64,000 bases of DNA, from positions 48,650,502-48,714,501 of the forward strand of contig CAXKWD010000008.1 in the NCBI GenBank assembly GCA_964059195.1. The letters are read 5' to 3'. Made by a program: the position numbers and the translations under genes. The notes under the pieces were generated by a model, which made no database searches, was not told the DNA's origin, and was given only the letters and a program-made list of their open reading frames with translations. Numbering within the stretch: position 1 is the stretch's first letter; each line of letters opens with the position of its first letter. This document shows positions 20,348 to 31,999 of this stretch, piece after piece. Source of the DNA: Ectobius pallidus (lineage: Eukaryota; Arthropoda; Insecta; Blattodea; Ectobiidae).

Positions 20348-22735
20348 AATTATTTATTTTGCCAGGCATAGTTAAGGCCATAAGGCCTTCTATTCCACTC
20401 AACCAGGTTAAAAATATATACAATGTAGATTTACATTAATAAACGTAATAATAGATAAGAGACTAATACTGAGGTTAAGGCTAATAATAATAATTAATTA
20501 ATTAACTAGAAAGCATAAGTTTCATAAAAAACACAGGTTTCATAAAAAATAAAAATATATTACAGGCAAAAAAAGGGAAATGTTAAATTAAGTTATATGA
20601 AATAAAGTTATAGGCAGTTATAAGAAGATTGAGTAATGCTATGTACAATGAGAGATGGAGTGACTACAAAGAGCTAGTTCTGTTCAGTGGGCAATAATTG
20701 TTTAATGAGCGCAGTTTTCAAAGAGTTTAAGCTTCGACTACCCCTGATATCTTGTGAAAAGGAATTCCAAGAACGGACTGTGGCTATGGTGAATGAGTGA
20801 GAGTATGAGGTTGTATGACGACTAGGAATTGATAACAGAAAGATGTGCTGTAAACGTGTACCATGATTATGGTAGGACAGAAACGTAAATCGGGAAGTCA
20901 AGTAAAGAAGTGTGGAAAAGTTAAGAATCTGGAATGGACTAAATGTCCATTTTGCAATCGAAGCCAACACAGTTGTTTGAAATATTTTGAGACGTGATCG
21001 TGGAAACGAATGTTAAAGATAAAACGAATACAAGCATTGTGAACACGTTGAAGTTTCTGTGACAATTCAACACTCAGATCACCATACACGATGTCGCAGT
21101 AGTCGAAATAAGGCATCACTGGGTCTGTATTAGGGTTTGCTTTATTCTAGTAGGAAGGAAGTTTTTCAGTCGTTTTAGAGCATGCATGATAGAGAAAGCC
21201 TTTCTACATATATGCTTGACTTGAGAATTCCAATTCATGTTTGAGTCGAGGTAGATACCTAGATTTTTTACTGTTTCTGTGTACGGGATAGTACTAGTAG
21301 TGTTGTTCAAGTATACTGGTAGCAATGTAGCCTTGTTGATGGACGATACGAGTCTTTGCTGTCATAATACAATGATTTGGGTTTTGTTTGGGTTAAGTTG
21401 TAAGCCATATTTTGTGCCCAGTTACCGATTGATTGTGGATCTTCGTTAAGGGATGTTATGGAGTCATTAATCGCATGTGGGCGTGAGTGAATATAGATCT
21501 GAAAGTCATCTGTGTAGAGGTGGTGTTGTGAGTGTCTTATGTGACTAGATATGTCATTTATGAATAAGGAAAATAAGAGAGGCCCTAATACAGAACCCTG
21601 AAAAACGCCTTGTTATCGGCAACACATTGCTGGCGATCGCGAAGATAGGATTCCATCCATGTGATTGAAGAGTCAGACACATACAGAGTTTTGAACTTTG
21701 CAATTAGGATATCAGTGTCGACTGTGTCAAATGCACGGGAAAACCAAAGAAGGGATAATACAGTCACCTCACGTCTGCCCATGGCCTCACGAGTATCTTT
21801 AACGATTTTAAGGAGAGCAGAAGAGGTACTGTGATAAGTCCTAAAGCCAGACTGGAGTGGATCGAGCAAGTTGTAAGTACGTAATTAGTCAGTAAGTTGC
21901 TTGTGCACAATACGTACTAGTGCTTTAGATAAAATAGGTAAAATACTAATAGGTCTGTAATCTGTAGGAGTGCTTGGCCGATTTACTTTAGCGCGATAGG
22001 TCGAACGAGTGCTTGTTTCCATTGTTGACGAAATGTGGATGTGACAAGGAAGCGTTAAATATGTGAGTTATGGTCGGCAGGATGATATCTATGATACTGT
22101 TTAGCATTCTTATACTAATTCTGTCAATGCCCTAGTGAATTGGTTTTTATCCGTTGAAGCGCTTTCTTTACTTGTGTGGGAGATACGTGAGAGAAATAGA
22201 ATTCTTCAAGATCTAGTGTAGGTAAGGTAGTCAGTTCTACAATAGCTTGTCGTTTAGGTGCATTGTCTAAAGTTCTAGTAGGTACTGATGTAAAATGTTC
22301 GTACATTTCATTGAGAGACAAATTGTCGAAAGAACAGTCAGATTTTTGTTTACATAGTCCCATTGTTCGTAAGGCTTTCCGTACGTCACAAGTCATCAAA
22401 TTAGGCGCGACAAGTTTGTGTCCATGTTGTATTTTATCCTTACGTATCATTTGAGTTGTCTTATTTCTGAAACGCTTATAGGGTTGCCAGTTTTCATCAC
22501 ATTTATTCTGTTTATATTTACGATGTTCCGCATCCCTCCTTGTCATATATTCACGTATTTCTTCTGTCAATCATGGTGCAGGGGGTCGGGTTACTCGTTT
22601 AGTCTGTAACGGTGCGTGTTTGTCATATAGCTGTATTATCAGGTCATTGAGAGCTTGTACTTTTTCGTCCATATTGAGTGCCAAGGCAGTTGCATGGCGT
22701 CTTCAGTCAGTTGTAGTTGTAATTTATAAGTACTA
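20348..22735 (-). mobile_element. 5'-truncated LINE with decayed reverse transcriptase
   Basis: Minus-strand fragments in order: a linker domain (22570-22124, RRDAEHRKYKQNKCDENW), RT with LDPLQSGFRTYHSTSSALLK (21865) and FSRAFDTVDTDILI (about 21735), a thumb with VKNLGIYLDSNMNWNSQVKH (about 21260), and a C-terminus with PYFDYCDIVYGDLS (21110) and LQRVHNACIRFIFN (about 21040). The 3' end carries GGCCTTATGGCCTTAACTAT next to a triplet tail. The same C-terminal family occurs at 37906-39065. The YADD region (about 21500-21600) and the N-terminal half are too decayed or missing. Clade not settled. Confidence 0.8.
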
Positions 22736-22839
22736 GTATAAGGTTATTCACTCGAAATTAAGTATAAGCTGGTACTTTTAAGTAACAACTGAAAGTAATA
22801 ACCAGTACTAGTACTTGTTAACTAGTAACTACTTAATTG

Positions 22840-24918
22840 TTATTTACTCCACCCAATTGAAGTGGTGACCTCCTTTGCTGCGAATGAAATTATTTTAATA
22901 ACCAAGGACTGGATAACTTTTTTGGCAAAAACTGTATTATTCACCACAGCTTCTATTGTGGAAATAAGAGGTGATAGCGTTTGATAACCTTGTTTAACCA
23001 TAGTTAATTGTTGTGCCTCCGAGACGCGGTTTGCTACGAATGTTTTCCATTTTGTATCTAGCGCACAATCCTTTCTGACGAAAAGGGTAGATTGTGTTGC
23101 TGAACTATCATTATCAGGATCCGACATTCTCATAGGTCCTGATAAAACCCACCCTAACTCAGTGTTCTTCAGGACGGGAAGATCATAATTGTTCTTTCGA
23201 TAGCCTTCGAGTAACAAATGCATGAATAACTCTGCTCCAATGAGCATATCTATAGGCCCAGGTTTGTTAAAGTTTGGATCCGCTAATTGTATGTCTGTAG
23301 GCAGGTTCCAAGCTCTGCAATCAATATTGCTTGCCGGGATGTTGTCAGTTATTTGTGGGAGTATGGAGCATGTAACTGTTGCTTGGAAGCTCGACGTATT
23401 GGACCGAATACAGACATCGACACTCTGTGATGTAGTCACTGCGGTATTGTTAATTCCATTAATTGGAATAGTGTTCTTACATCGCCTTAACCTCAGTGCT
23501 TTAGCAAGGCTCTCGGTGATGAAATGAGATTGAGATCCGTTGTCCAGCAAGGCGCGGCATTGCTGCGAGCGGCCATCACTGTCTAAAACTTGAATCATAG
23601 CGGTGGATAACAAGACCTGAGAATGCTTCTTGAATTTCAGAGCACAATAACTTGAATTGTTCTGACTTCCATTATCAACATTACTATTGTTGCTGGACGG
23701 GGAGGCATCGTTCATGGCTTGTGGTATGACGTCAAAATGGAGTAATGTATGGTGTTTACGATTGCATAGTCTGCAGTTGCCCGACTTGCAAGAACGAACC
23801 CCATGCTGTCTGAAGCAGTTGAAGCACAGACCCTTGTTTTTAACAAACTCATAACGTTGTCTGGTTGTAGATTTAATGAAAGCGTCACACTTGTGTAACA
23901 GGTGATTTGAACCGCAATACTTGCATTCATCACTAGTTGCAATATAAGAGTTCATTTGGGGTAGTTTGCTGGGACCCCTAGGTTGGCTACTCTTTGGGGT
24001 ACTGGATGAGGTTCCCTTTTGGTCACGAGCTGCAAGCATAAGCTCCAGAACTTGCGCTTTCTCTTCTAGAAATGTAGATACCTCACTTAGTTTGGGGAAG
24101 GAATCACTGGAGACCTGCATCTCAAACTCCTTACGTGTACCTGCATCCAATTTATCTAGTACTAATTGTTGCAATAGAATTTCATGTAAAGGAACTTCCA
24201 ATTTCATGCATTCAATAGCATTTAAGTTGTTCGTTAGGTGATTATTTAATTGCCTGAGATCTGAAGCTGCAACCTTATGACAAGTTGGCAAGGACAAAAG
24301 GGCCTTTATGTGTTGTGTGGCAATTAACCTTTTATTGTTGTACCTCTTACATATAGTGTTCCATGCGACTATAAAATTATCGTTTGAAATAGGTAGGTTC
24401 TGAATTAAGTCATGAGGCTCTCCCTTAAGTACTGAGAGCAAGTAGTGGAATCGCTGTATGTTGGACAGCCTGTCATTGTTTACAATTAATCCCTGAAACG
24501 TATCATGGAAATGTATCCATGCCTCATACTGACCGTGGAACTCTGGGAGGTTAATCACTGGCAGTCTAACTTCCGCGGGAGAACAATGAGATTGTTGAGA
24601 TGCATCGTTGTTCTCGCTAGCACTAACGCCTTTCTCAATTAGTGTGGTTCCTTTAGCCTCTATGTCATAATAGCTATCCTCAAACTGCTCCCTATCTCTC
24701 TCGTGGGCTTCACTGTTACCTTCGTCGTCATTCAGTTCTAGCTTGCTTTGGACTGCTGAGTATTCTTCCCACAGGGATGGTAGCTGCTTCAACCGAGTGC
24801 GTAATTTATTTACATCAGAACCATGCACAAAATTATCCACGAAGTTGCCTATGCGTGTCAAAGGACCCTTTATTATGCCTCTTTGTTTGACCAACTTATC
24901 CCGCTCACTTGACTCCAT
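22840..24918 (-). CDS. BEL/Pao gag-protease polyprotein, intact 692-codon ORF
   Basis: Opens at Met 24918. The N-terminal part has an acidic linker. The DUF1759-type gag core starts at LPVINLPEFHGQYEAW (about residue 118) and runs to the AQVLEL region at residue 290. A zinc-knuckle region with repeated C-x2-C pairs follows (CKYCGSNHLLHKC at about 333, CFNCFRQHG, CRLCNRKHH). The aspartic protease has LLDNGSQSHFITESL (about 462; the family Asp-(T/S)-Gly is Asn-Gly here). LGWVLSGPM near 600 is the usual end of the protease region. The frame then jumps to KTFVANRVSEAQQL, a motif that in full-length relatives lies in the RNase H part. So RT is deleted and the frame stays open. Low decay compared with its neighbours is notable. 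Confidence 0.8.
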   Translation of the reverse strand: MESSERDKLVKQRGIIKGPLTRIGNFVDNFVHGSDVNKLRTRLKQLPSLWEEYSAVQSKLELNDDEGNSEAHERDREQFEDSYYDIEAKGTTLIEKGVSASENNDASQQSHCSPAEVRLPVINLPEFHGQYEAWIHFHDTFQGLIVNNDRLSNIQRFHYLLSVLKGEPHDLIQNLPISNDNFIVAWNTICKRYNNKRLIATQHIKALLSLPTCHKVAASDLRQLNNHLTNNLNAIECMKLEVPLHEILLQQLVLDKLDAGTRKEFEMQVSSDSFPKLSEVSTFLEEKAQVLELMLAARDQKGTSSSTPKSSQPRGPSKLPQMNSYIATSDECKYCGSNHLLHKCDAFIKSTTRQRYEFVKNKGLCFNCFRQHGVRSCKSGNCRLCNRKHHTLLHFDVIPQAMNDASPSSNNSNVDNGSQNNSSYCALKFKKHSQVLLSTAMIQVLDSDGRSQQCRALLDNGSQSHFITESLAKALRLRRCKNTIPINGINNTAVTTSQSVDVCIRSNTSSFQATVTCSILPQITDNIPASNIDCRAWNLPTDIQLADPNFNKPGPIDMLIGAELFMHLLLEGYRKNNYDLPVLKNTELGWVLSGPMRMSDPDNDSSATQSTLFVRKDCALDTKWKTFVANRVSEAQQLTMVKQGYQTLSPLISTIEAVVNNTVFAKKVIQSLVIKIISFAAKEVTTSIGWSK

Positions 24919-25109
24919 GGTAAATGAAGGATAGAAGGAAAATTACAAGGATTGACTGACCTGATAGCACTTATTAGCTGTGATGAGAAGTCTCCTGTGT
25001 TGTGGAGCCGCCGTGTAGTCTAGCCTCGAGGAGCGTGATGCTGATGAGGTGATCTTGTAGCGTTGTCAGTGTTTCTGATTTGTATGTTTCCGTTTCACAT
25101 ATTACACCG

Positions 25110-25660
25110 GAGGACCACGTAATTCTACGACACTTATTTCGAATTAACAACACTTATTTCCGGCCCAGGAGGATCAATGTTCCGACCGTGTTCGGAGCGT
25201 TTCCCTAGGAACGTCTGTGCGCCAGGAAAAACATGCTGGTTCAGTGTGTTCGTTAAACAAATCCGAAATAAATAACTGAATAACACCTATTAACATTTAT
25301 TAAACTGTTGGTTACACTCACTACAATTAAACACTACTTCTAGCCATGATGGCTCTGGAAATATTCAGCCATGACCTGACCCGCGCCATGTTCTCTGAGA
25401 TGTACTTGGATTATAGCGTGGCGTGGCTATAATGCTTCTCTCGTCAAAGCTACCACCTGACAAGCACCACTCGGGAGCATGTCCGACACGTGGCGCATCC
25501 GTGGCTACCCACTCACCAGACACGTGGACAGTCCTCGCGGCTGCTTATCCAAACAGTGTGATTTCAACTATTACTAACTTTTATTAAATAAACTGTGTTT
25601 AATTACCCACAATTAACAGTGATATCATTTACGTAAGTAATAAGAACAAAATCCCACAAT
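25110..25660 (-). repeat. Candidate 5' LTR of BEL/Pao copy 1
   Basis: Non-coding sequence between the gag leader and the LINE fragment. On the minus strand it starts TGTGGGATTTTGTTC (25660) and ends near a possible primer-binding site TGGTCCTCCGG (about 25113-25103). The partner LTR is missing, so boundaries are approximate. Confidence 0.4.
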
Positions 25661-25670
25661 ACCCTGAGAA

Positions 25671-25942
25671 CTAAAAGAGATTCTGGTAGCTCGAGGCTGT
25701 AGCGAAACCGTGGTATCCACTAGGCTGAAGAAGAAGATTCACGCAGTAAGTACAGTAGTGCGGAGGTGGACCGCACCATATTCTTTTTCTTATATGTACT
25801 GAAAAGGACTTTCCCGTCATTTGTATTGTTCCGCCCAGATATTTATATGCGTTCTTCCTCTTAAGTGGCTTTCCCTTGCAGTGTATGTTTTTGTTATGTA
25901 TTGTCCTCGACAATACACAATCTTACTAGGAAATTGGTCGGG
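25671..25942 (-). pseudogene. LINE fragment (RT thumb), continuation of the 48.7-52.9 kb LINE
   Basis: Reads GKPLKRKNAYKYLGGTIQMT then GKSFSVHIRKRI. The same part of the homologous LINE at 45037-45717 reads NAFKYLGVTLQTTAKSFRIH. The sequence at 48674-48827 ends just upstream of this point in the protein (FRKGGIPMKDEN). Gypsy B lies between the two, so this is probably the downstream part of the LINE it entered. About 45 bp between the LTR and the first aligned residue are not explained. Confidence 0.6.
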
Positions 25943-26052
25943 TGAAATGATTACACAGTTGATACAATTAACATAATAGCGTGCTCCACCATTAAGAGGT
26001 TTATTGGAGACGCATACTTACAGAAGACAAGACAATCCGCCATCATTGAAGT
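25943..26052 (-). repeat. Gypsy B 3' LTR, distal part
   Basis: Matches 48438-48541 of the other LTR (shared CCACCATTAAGAGGTTTATT and AATCCGCCATCAT). It ends with the 11 bp ATCATTGAAGT (26042-26052) that is repeated at 31361-31371 on the other side of the inserted LINE. Confidence 0.85.
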
Positions 26053-26364
26053 TGTTGTTATTGTTGCTCGTTGTTTTTGATAGACGTTACTGCTATCTCC
26101 AAGTAGTTTGGAGTTGTGCCACTGCGTCTCGCCTGCGTTGATGTACCATCACCAGGGTGTTGAAAGCCCTGACGATGAGTTTAGTAGGGTATACATTGGG
26201 TGTTATCAGTGGTGTGAAGGCGGGATGTTAAATTTTCATTTTGGTTTTCGTAATATATCGGAAGAGTGCTCTATTGATAGGAATGGAATGTTGAGTAAGG
26301 AGGTTGGACATGATTAGGGGTCCGGAAGGTTGACGCTTATATATGTTCGGTATGAGTTACGTGG

Positions 26365-29300
26365 TTAGATGAGTATGAAGGTCACATCCGAAAAACATAA
26401 TATGGTCAATAGTTCCGCGTGCGCCACATTCATATCAGGGTGAGAGATTCCTATTAATTTTATGTTGGTATAGCCTACAGGTACTTGCGCAGTTTGAAAT
26501 GTTAACCGGTAGTAATATGTAAGAAAACGTTTGGGAGGGTGTTTATATTTAGAATGCCGGTTTTGTAATAGTAAATGTTTCTGACGTTCCGTGAGGTCAG
26601 ACGGATGTACTTGTTGATGATGAATCATGAATTGTTGCTTCATAGTGAAAGCAATATCGTCCGGAGGAGTAAGAAAATTAGAGTCTATGTGGAGTTTATG
26701 AGTAGACAATTTGGCTAATTCATCAGCTGTGTCGTTACCGGGAATACCTGAATGTAACGGAATCCATACCAGAGTTACCCTTGACCCCTTTTTATGCAAT
26801 GAATGTATGATTGATTTAATAAAAGTGATGTAAACATTGTTAGATAAGTGATATGGAGTTTACTGTGCACGGAGGATGGCTTGGTATGCGTGTTGATATG
26901 CATCCTTTAAGACCGTATATAAAGCTATGTTTTCCGCGGTATATATTGAAGTTTGAGAATGTAATTTCCAATTTCTGCCATAAGTACCGGTCAAATTGTA
27001 ATATGCCGCTCCCGTATTAACTTCTGTTTTTGAGCCGTCAATAAAATAGATTTGGTGAGGTTTAGTATTAATGGTCGTGTTAACATATTCTGCCAGTCGG
27101 AGAGCCGGCGATGTTGACTGTTGTGTAAAGGTGTGAAGATCTATGATGAAATCGTGAGGATTTGGAATGCGGTCCATGAGGTAACGAGGGTGGATGGGAT
27201 TCTGGTATAGGTTGTCATATTGTCGATATGTAAATGTCACACATGCCAGGTTTTCAAGTGGAAGAGACCGGCGTAAAGGGCGGGAGGTGGATAATTCATG
27301 TAATAGTTGAAGTTTTGATGTCAAAGGGTTGCGGGAAAATGTAAATAAACGTGCAGCAAAATTGATATTGCGTATTTCCTGGCGATATTTACTTATTTAT
27401 CTTATCTATTTATTTGAAATCCATTGATCTATTTATTTTAAGTCCATTGCTTTAATAAATGTATTAAAGTCTTTTAGGTATTTTATGACTAAATCATTAT
27501 ATCTAGGTGGCCACTGTCCTCTGTTTCGAATTATGCTGGCCTTTAGTTGAGCTTGTTCTCTGTTGTACCTCGAATATTCCAGCAGAAGGTGGTTAGTCGT
27601 CTCTTCTCCTTCGTTGCAGGAACAAGTGGAATCTTGCGTTATTTTAAATCTATGAAAATAGGCTTTTATTGGTCCATGTCCGGTGAGCATAGTAGTTAGC
27701 TCTACAGACTTTGAAGGGTCTGTAAGCAAGAAATTACCGTATGGCGAAATTCGTCTAAATCAAATTGGAGTCTATGTGGATGAACGGGTCGATAGAGGCA
27801 TGGGTCTTCATATTGTAAAATTCTGAAAGGGGAGGTAGGAGGGGGAATGATATATTGAACATACAGTGTGTACACGATGGGACTTAATGACGACCCTTTT
27901 AGAAGTCCTATAGAAGTAATGCGATATTCCGGATTGTTGTATTTCCGTGCTAAGTGAATAGTACGAGGGAGAAATAGCTGATAAATAGTCCGAAGAAAAG
28001 TTGGAGGGAAGTCAAATGGTTTTAGCCGTTCGATGAGAATGTTGATGTTTACCGAATCATACGCGTGTGAAATGTCCAGATAGAGTGCGGCAATATACTG
28101 CTGTTTATGAAAAGCAAGCGACACGTCAGAAGTAAGGACATAGATATTAAATTCCGAATTGAAGTATATGTGAAGCCCAAATTGTGATTTGGGCCAGAGC
28201 GCGAGTCTTTCTAGATAGTGAGTCAATCTGTCAGTGATGATTTTTTTCAAATGCCTTACGTAAAGTGGGGAATAAAGTGACGGGCCTATAGTCCGTTGGC
28301 TTGAGTCCATTGGTGTGCGGTTTTTGTATGGGACAGACGATTGTAGATAGCCAAGATTGAGGAATCGTCCCTTGTAATAGAATGAATGTAAATGTTTTGG
28401 CTAACTGAGCGATAAAAATGGGAGGCAGTGCACGTAAGAGTGTGAAAGTAATGTTGTCAGTCCCAGGAGCAGAGTGCCTGGGTTTGTTGGCCCATACATT
28501 TTCAATTTCGGAGGGATGAATTTCGGAAAGTAAAGGATGAGAGGGGGACGCTTCCTCCCGTGAAAATAAAATAGGCGGCTCCTGGACAAATGACGGGGCT
28601 ACCGTGTTAAGAAATTCCTGCTGTAATGTTAAATCACCGGACATAGGCGTAAGTGTGTGTGCTTGGTTGTTGCGTTGAACCATGCTATTTTTTCCATATC
28701 TGAGTGGGAGAGGTGTCTTGTGTGATTTGTGTGGAATAAAGTCTCCACGCATTACGTTTATTTTTATTGAGGATGCGTTTGGTCTGGGCTTCCTGTAGAA
28801 AATCTGCGTAAGTAGAGGAAGTTCGGTATTGTCGTAAGTATTTTCGACGGACGTTAACCGCCGCAGCACAATTTTTATTTCACCAGGGAGGTTGGTGTGG
28901 TTTATAATAAGTGGTGTGAGGTGATACTGTGAAAGATAAGTGGTAAATAGCTCTTCCAGATCCTGGTATGAGCAGGGATTGTGTGAAGTCATATTGGGAT
29001 GGTGTGTTACGTAATGGTAAGGGCGGTCCGTGTCTAATTTTCCTGAACGTTTAGTCATAAACAGAGTATTCCAGATGTTGCTAGGGTGTTTAAGAGTAAT
29101 GGTAAGAGGGAAATGATCACTATGGCAGGTATCCGATATTTTGTTGCATCTAATACGAGGCACAAATGCATCTGATACAATAATGAGGTCAGGTGTGGTA
29201 TAGTCTTGTGAGATATTGCCTAGTCTAGTGGTAATGTGGGCATTAATAACAGTCCAACGATTGATATTATAGAGGGTGATGAAAGGATGGGAATGTGTAC

Positions 29301-29748
29301 GCCATGGAGATATTCGGTGAAAATTCAGGATGTTAAAATCACTACAAATAATGGTCTCGTGTTCTGGTAGATCTGGGAATAATTGGTGCCATTCTGAGAC
29401 CGATAGAGGGGTACGATCAGAATTGTATACGACATATAATGAAATTTTTGCAAAAACGATATGGACTATCTCCATCTGAGGGAGGTGTTTAATATCAGAG
29501 GAATACTGGTTGATAATTATGTTTGAGTGTATGAAGATAGGAATACCCCCACCGTGTTTATTTCTCTCATGGCGAAGTTGCGTATAACCAGGTAAAGTAA
29601 ATTTGGATTCAGAAGACAGGTGCGTTTCGGTTATGATTAGGAGGTGAAAAGCATGTATGCGGAGTAATTGCTGAAGTTCTGGTTTTTGTTGGTGATGCTA
29701 CGGGCATTCCAATATAGAGTATGGATATCCTTGTAACATGACATTGAG
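26365..29748 (-). pseudogene. I-type LINE ORF2: endonuclease, RT, RNase H
   Basis: The endonuclease runs from about 29748 (LLIITETHLSSESKF), through HETIICSDFNILNFHR (about 29350), TTPDLIIVSDAFVPR (about 29195) to CHSDHFPLTITL (about 29115), which has the catalytic S-D-H. RT: RHSAPGTDNITFTLLRALPP (about 28480), LKPTDYRPVTLFPT (about 28290), ALYLDISHAYDSVNINIL (about 28085) and a mutated active site LQYEDPCLYRP (about 27810; normally YADD). A foreign LINE end is inserted after this. RNase H: IYFIDGSKTEVNTGAAYY (27045), SIYTAENIALYTVL (26955) and VWIPLHSGIPGNDTADELAK (26775), i.e. the D, E, H/D set. Frameshifts near 28270, 27330 and 26860. Confidence 0.85.
27385..27735 (-). mobile_element. 5'-truncated R1-like LINE 3' end inserted in the I-type LINE
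   Basis: Reads LTGHGPIKAYFHRFKI followed by a zinc motif C-S-C-x5-T-T-N-H-L-L (27690-27590) and a stop near 27433. It then has a TTTATTT-rich tail (27385-27430). This motif belongs at the very end of a LINE protein, yet it sits between the RT and RNase H of the surrounding element, and the host reading resumes below 27380. So it is a separate short insertion. Confidence 0.65.
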
Positions 29749-29751
29749 CAG

Positions 29752-31162
29752 TTAATCCATAATTTCTTTCACATGTAGTTTGATGCGTTCAACATCCCCT
29801 CGAAGGTTGTCCGGGACGTCACTTAGGAGCTTGTTGATAGCTGTCAGCCCCGTGAATTTGGGACGTGGTAGGGGACGTGTTGTAGGAGTTTTCCCTGTCG
29901 AAGGTATGCGTCTGAGGGGTTGTGGTGGTGTAGGTACACCGTCGAGCTGAGATCCGCTCAGAGAGATCATCCCCGAATTTATAATCCGAGGCATGGAGGA
30001 CTGGGCATGTGCCACATATCTACCATTTGGGTATATTAATTGTTTTTTGTATGCACCCATATCGATGTCCGCCATTCCTTCCTGGTTCTTACGTTTTGAT
30101 GCAGATGAGACTTGTATGCGTGGTGGTGAAAAGATTGGAACTCGCGTAGGCGTATCAGGGTGTGGAAGTTGTGAAGAAACCAACTGGTTCTCTAAGAGGG
30201 GAAAAGAATTCCCACCCTGGAAAACGGCTGGAGTTTTCTGGTGAATCATTTGCGCGTACGTTACTCTCCCAGCGCAATTTGACGCGCCTCAAATCGTGAG
30301 ATCGGAAGCGAATGAAGTTTTTCGTTAATCTGGGTTTCTAGTTGATAAGACGGACATAATTTCACGTCGGTGGTCTTGTGATTTACGCGACAGTTAATGC
30401 ACTGAATTTTTCCTTCCACACATGGGTCTTTATGTGGATCTAAACCACACGTAACACATTTTGGTAGCGACATGCAATATTTCGCTCAATGATTCAATTT
30501 TCCGCAGTTATTACAGACGGGTGTGCGTTCTCTATAGATTTCCACCGGGCAGCGTTGGTGGTATAATGTGACATATGGAGGAAGTCTCTGGCTTCTAAAT
30601 GTAAGTTTGACCGTTTGAGTGGTTATGTAGGTTGGCTTCCCCTGCTCATGAAGTTGTCTGCGGTTGAACCGATACACATTAGTAATGGAGTATCTTTCTA
30701 AAACCGCGGTGTCTTGAGCAATTTCTTCCGGCATAATGCTGGGGTAGATTCCTCTAATCACCCCTGATACAAAGATATTATAAAGCGGAATAAAAGATGA
30801 CGTATTATGGAGACCATCAAAGTCCGAATATAAGAATCGGCTGGCCGCAGTGAAAGTCGGAAAATGGACGTTAATTTGAAATTTGTTAACATTCTGGAGA
30901 TATTGCACTTCATAGTTCGCTCGAAAGAGTTACTTCACACTTTTCTTAACTGCTTTATGGACACAAAAAACGGACCCACGTCCGTATGAAGGTACCGTTG
31001 TCGGTTGTTTTTAGGTGCATTACTGGAATTGTCATTGTCCGGTGGACTCAATGTTGTATCGTGTACCACTTTATCAGTTAGGTTAGAATACATTATAGAG
31101 GGTATTTCTATTATAGCCGGAGAAAATACCAAATTAGGATAGTCTTGTTCCATGGGTGTCAT
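29752..31162 (-). pseudogene. I-type LINE ORF1 (gag-like, zinc knuckles)
   Basis: Begins near Met 31162 (MEQDYPNLVFSP). After a break at about 30930, the central part (30908-30486) contains VNKFQINVHFPTFTAASRF, VIRGIYPSIMPEEIAQ and TPVCNNCGKLNH, the first zinc knuckle. Further knuckles follow in 30473-30261 (CVTCGLDPHKDPC, CINCRVNHKTTD). A proline/serine-rich tail (30249-29752) ends in SDVPDNLRGDVERIKLHVKE. Such ORF1 proteins bind LINE RNA. Frameshifts near 30930, 30480 and 30255. Confidence 0.75.
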
Positions 31163-31360
31163 AACCGGCGCGACGTTACACTAATTTTTTCCGTCAAACG
31201 ACACAAATTACCCCCCGCGGGGTAAAACACTATTCAACCCACAACTGTTGTTCGTTGGAATATTTACACTACTATGCAGAAATTTAGTATTGTTTGTAAG
31301 GAAGCACAAAACACAGAACACAGAACACTTCTGTACCGTTCGAAAGCGACACTTGAACTG

Positions 31361-31497
31361 ATCATTGAAGTGAACTCTCTATCTACCGTTGGCGGGAGCG
31401 GTATCGAGCCACGGCCTTCTTTATTCATTGCTTGCAACTCAGCGACACACAGAACATTAACGGAAATGTACAATATAAATTACATACACATATAACA
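31361..31497 (-). repeat. Gypsy B 3' LTR, proximal part
   Basis: Starts TGTTATATGTGTATG (minus, 31497) right after a purine-rich GGTAGGGAGG that looks like the polypurine tract. Shares ACCGTTGGCGGGAGCGG and GGCCTTCTTTATTCATT with 48542-48673. Confidence 0.85.
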
Positions 31498-31698
31498 CCT
31501 CCCTACCAAAATTGAAACAAGTTGATAAATCAAACAACACTTAATCATAAATTACAATAATAAAAGTGATGATACAATTAGGTAAAAAGGTATTACAAAT
31601 TAAGCCGCTAAACTCGTATACGAACTTTGTGTAAGCGTCTGATAACCACAAACGAAGAATCCTTACTTACAGAATCAGGTGATGGTTGCAGACTGCAA

Positions 31699-31752
<54 letters not shown>

Positions 31753-31999
31753 GATTCTACCTTCAGAATGGAGAGGTGTTCGAGGTGAGTTAACACAAGC
31801 GGAAGGGCTACTAACTGATTCAACCGCTGCCTTACTCAGAGGGGTTACTGGTTCCATTACTAGCCAATCCCTTGACTCACTTCGACAGTCAACATCTAAT
31901 TCCCCCTTATCTCTTACTTCACTCATGTCTGTGGCAATTATTTGGTCTAAATGCCTTTTTGGCATTACACGAAGATTTACTCTTATTAGATACATAATC
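31498..31999 (-). pseudogene. Gypsy B integrase C-terminal end and tail
   Basis: Minus-strand frame from 31999: YLIRVNLRVMPKRHLDQI is the usual end of Gypsy integrase, where the protein normally has a V-R-x-H-x-D-Q-L/I motif. An acidic tail follows. It directly continues the frame that ends at 41656 (WIEGVVMKQISKV), with Gypsy A between them. An (AT)n run at 31701-31747 expands the tail. Confidence 0.7.
31701..31747. repeat. (AT)n microsatellite
   Basis: Uninterrupted alternation of A and T for 47 bases. The IYIY-type open frames crossing it are artefacts. Confidence 0.95.

Larger units (their letters stand above)
22840..25660 (-). mobile_element. BEL/Pao retrotransposon copy 1, 3' half deleted
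   Basis: A minus-strand element with a candidate 5' LTR (about 25110-25660), a leader (25109-24919) and a gag-protease ORF (24918-22840). RT and most of the integrase are missing, and I see no second LTR below 22840. Just past the ORF (22728-22748 and 22797-22816) is a small inverted repeat, AAGTACTAGTATA against its near-complement. The element lies next to a LINE fragment at 25671. Confidence 0.7.
26053..31360 (-). mobile_element. I-superfamily LINE, full-length, inside the Gypsy B LTR
   Basis: A 5.3 kb insertion with an exact 11 bp target duplication (26042-26052, 31361-31371). Minus-strand order is 5' UTR, ORF1 with zinc knuckles (31162-29752), ORF2 with endonuclease, RT and RNase H (29748-26365), then 3' UTR and a CAACAATAACAAC tail. 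RNase H in ORF2 plus zinc knuckles in ORF1 are marks of the I/R1/LOA group. It carries frameshifts and a nested LINE fragment (27385-27735). Confidence 0.85.

Noticed and set aside
26108..26317. 69-codon ORF
   Set aside because: Lies in the 3' UTR side of the I-type LINE on the opposite strand; no support.
31608..31823. ORFs with long IYIY runs
   Set aside because: Produced by the (AT)n microsatellite.
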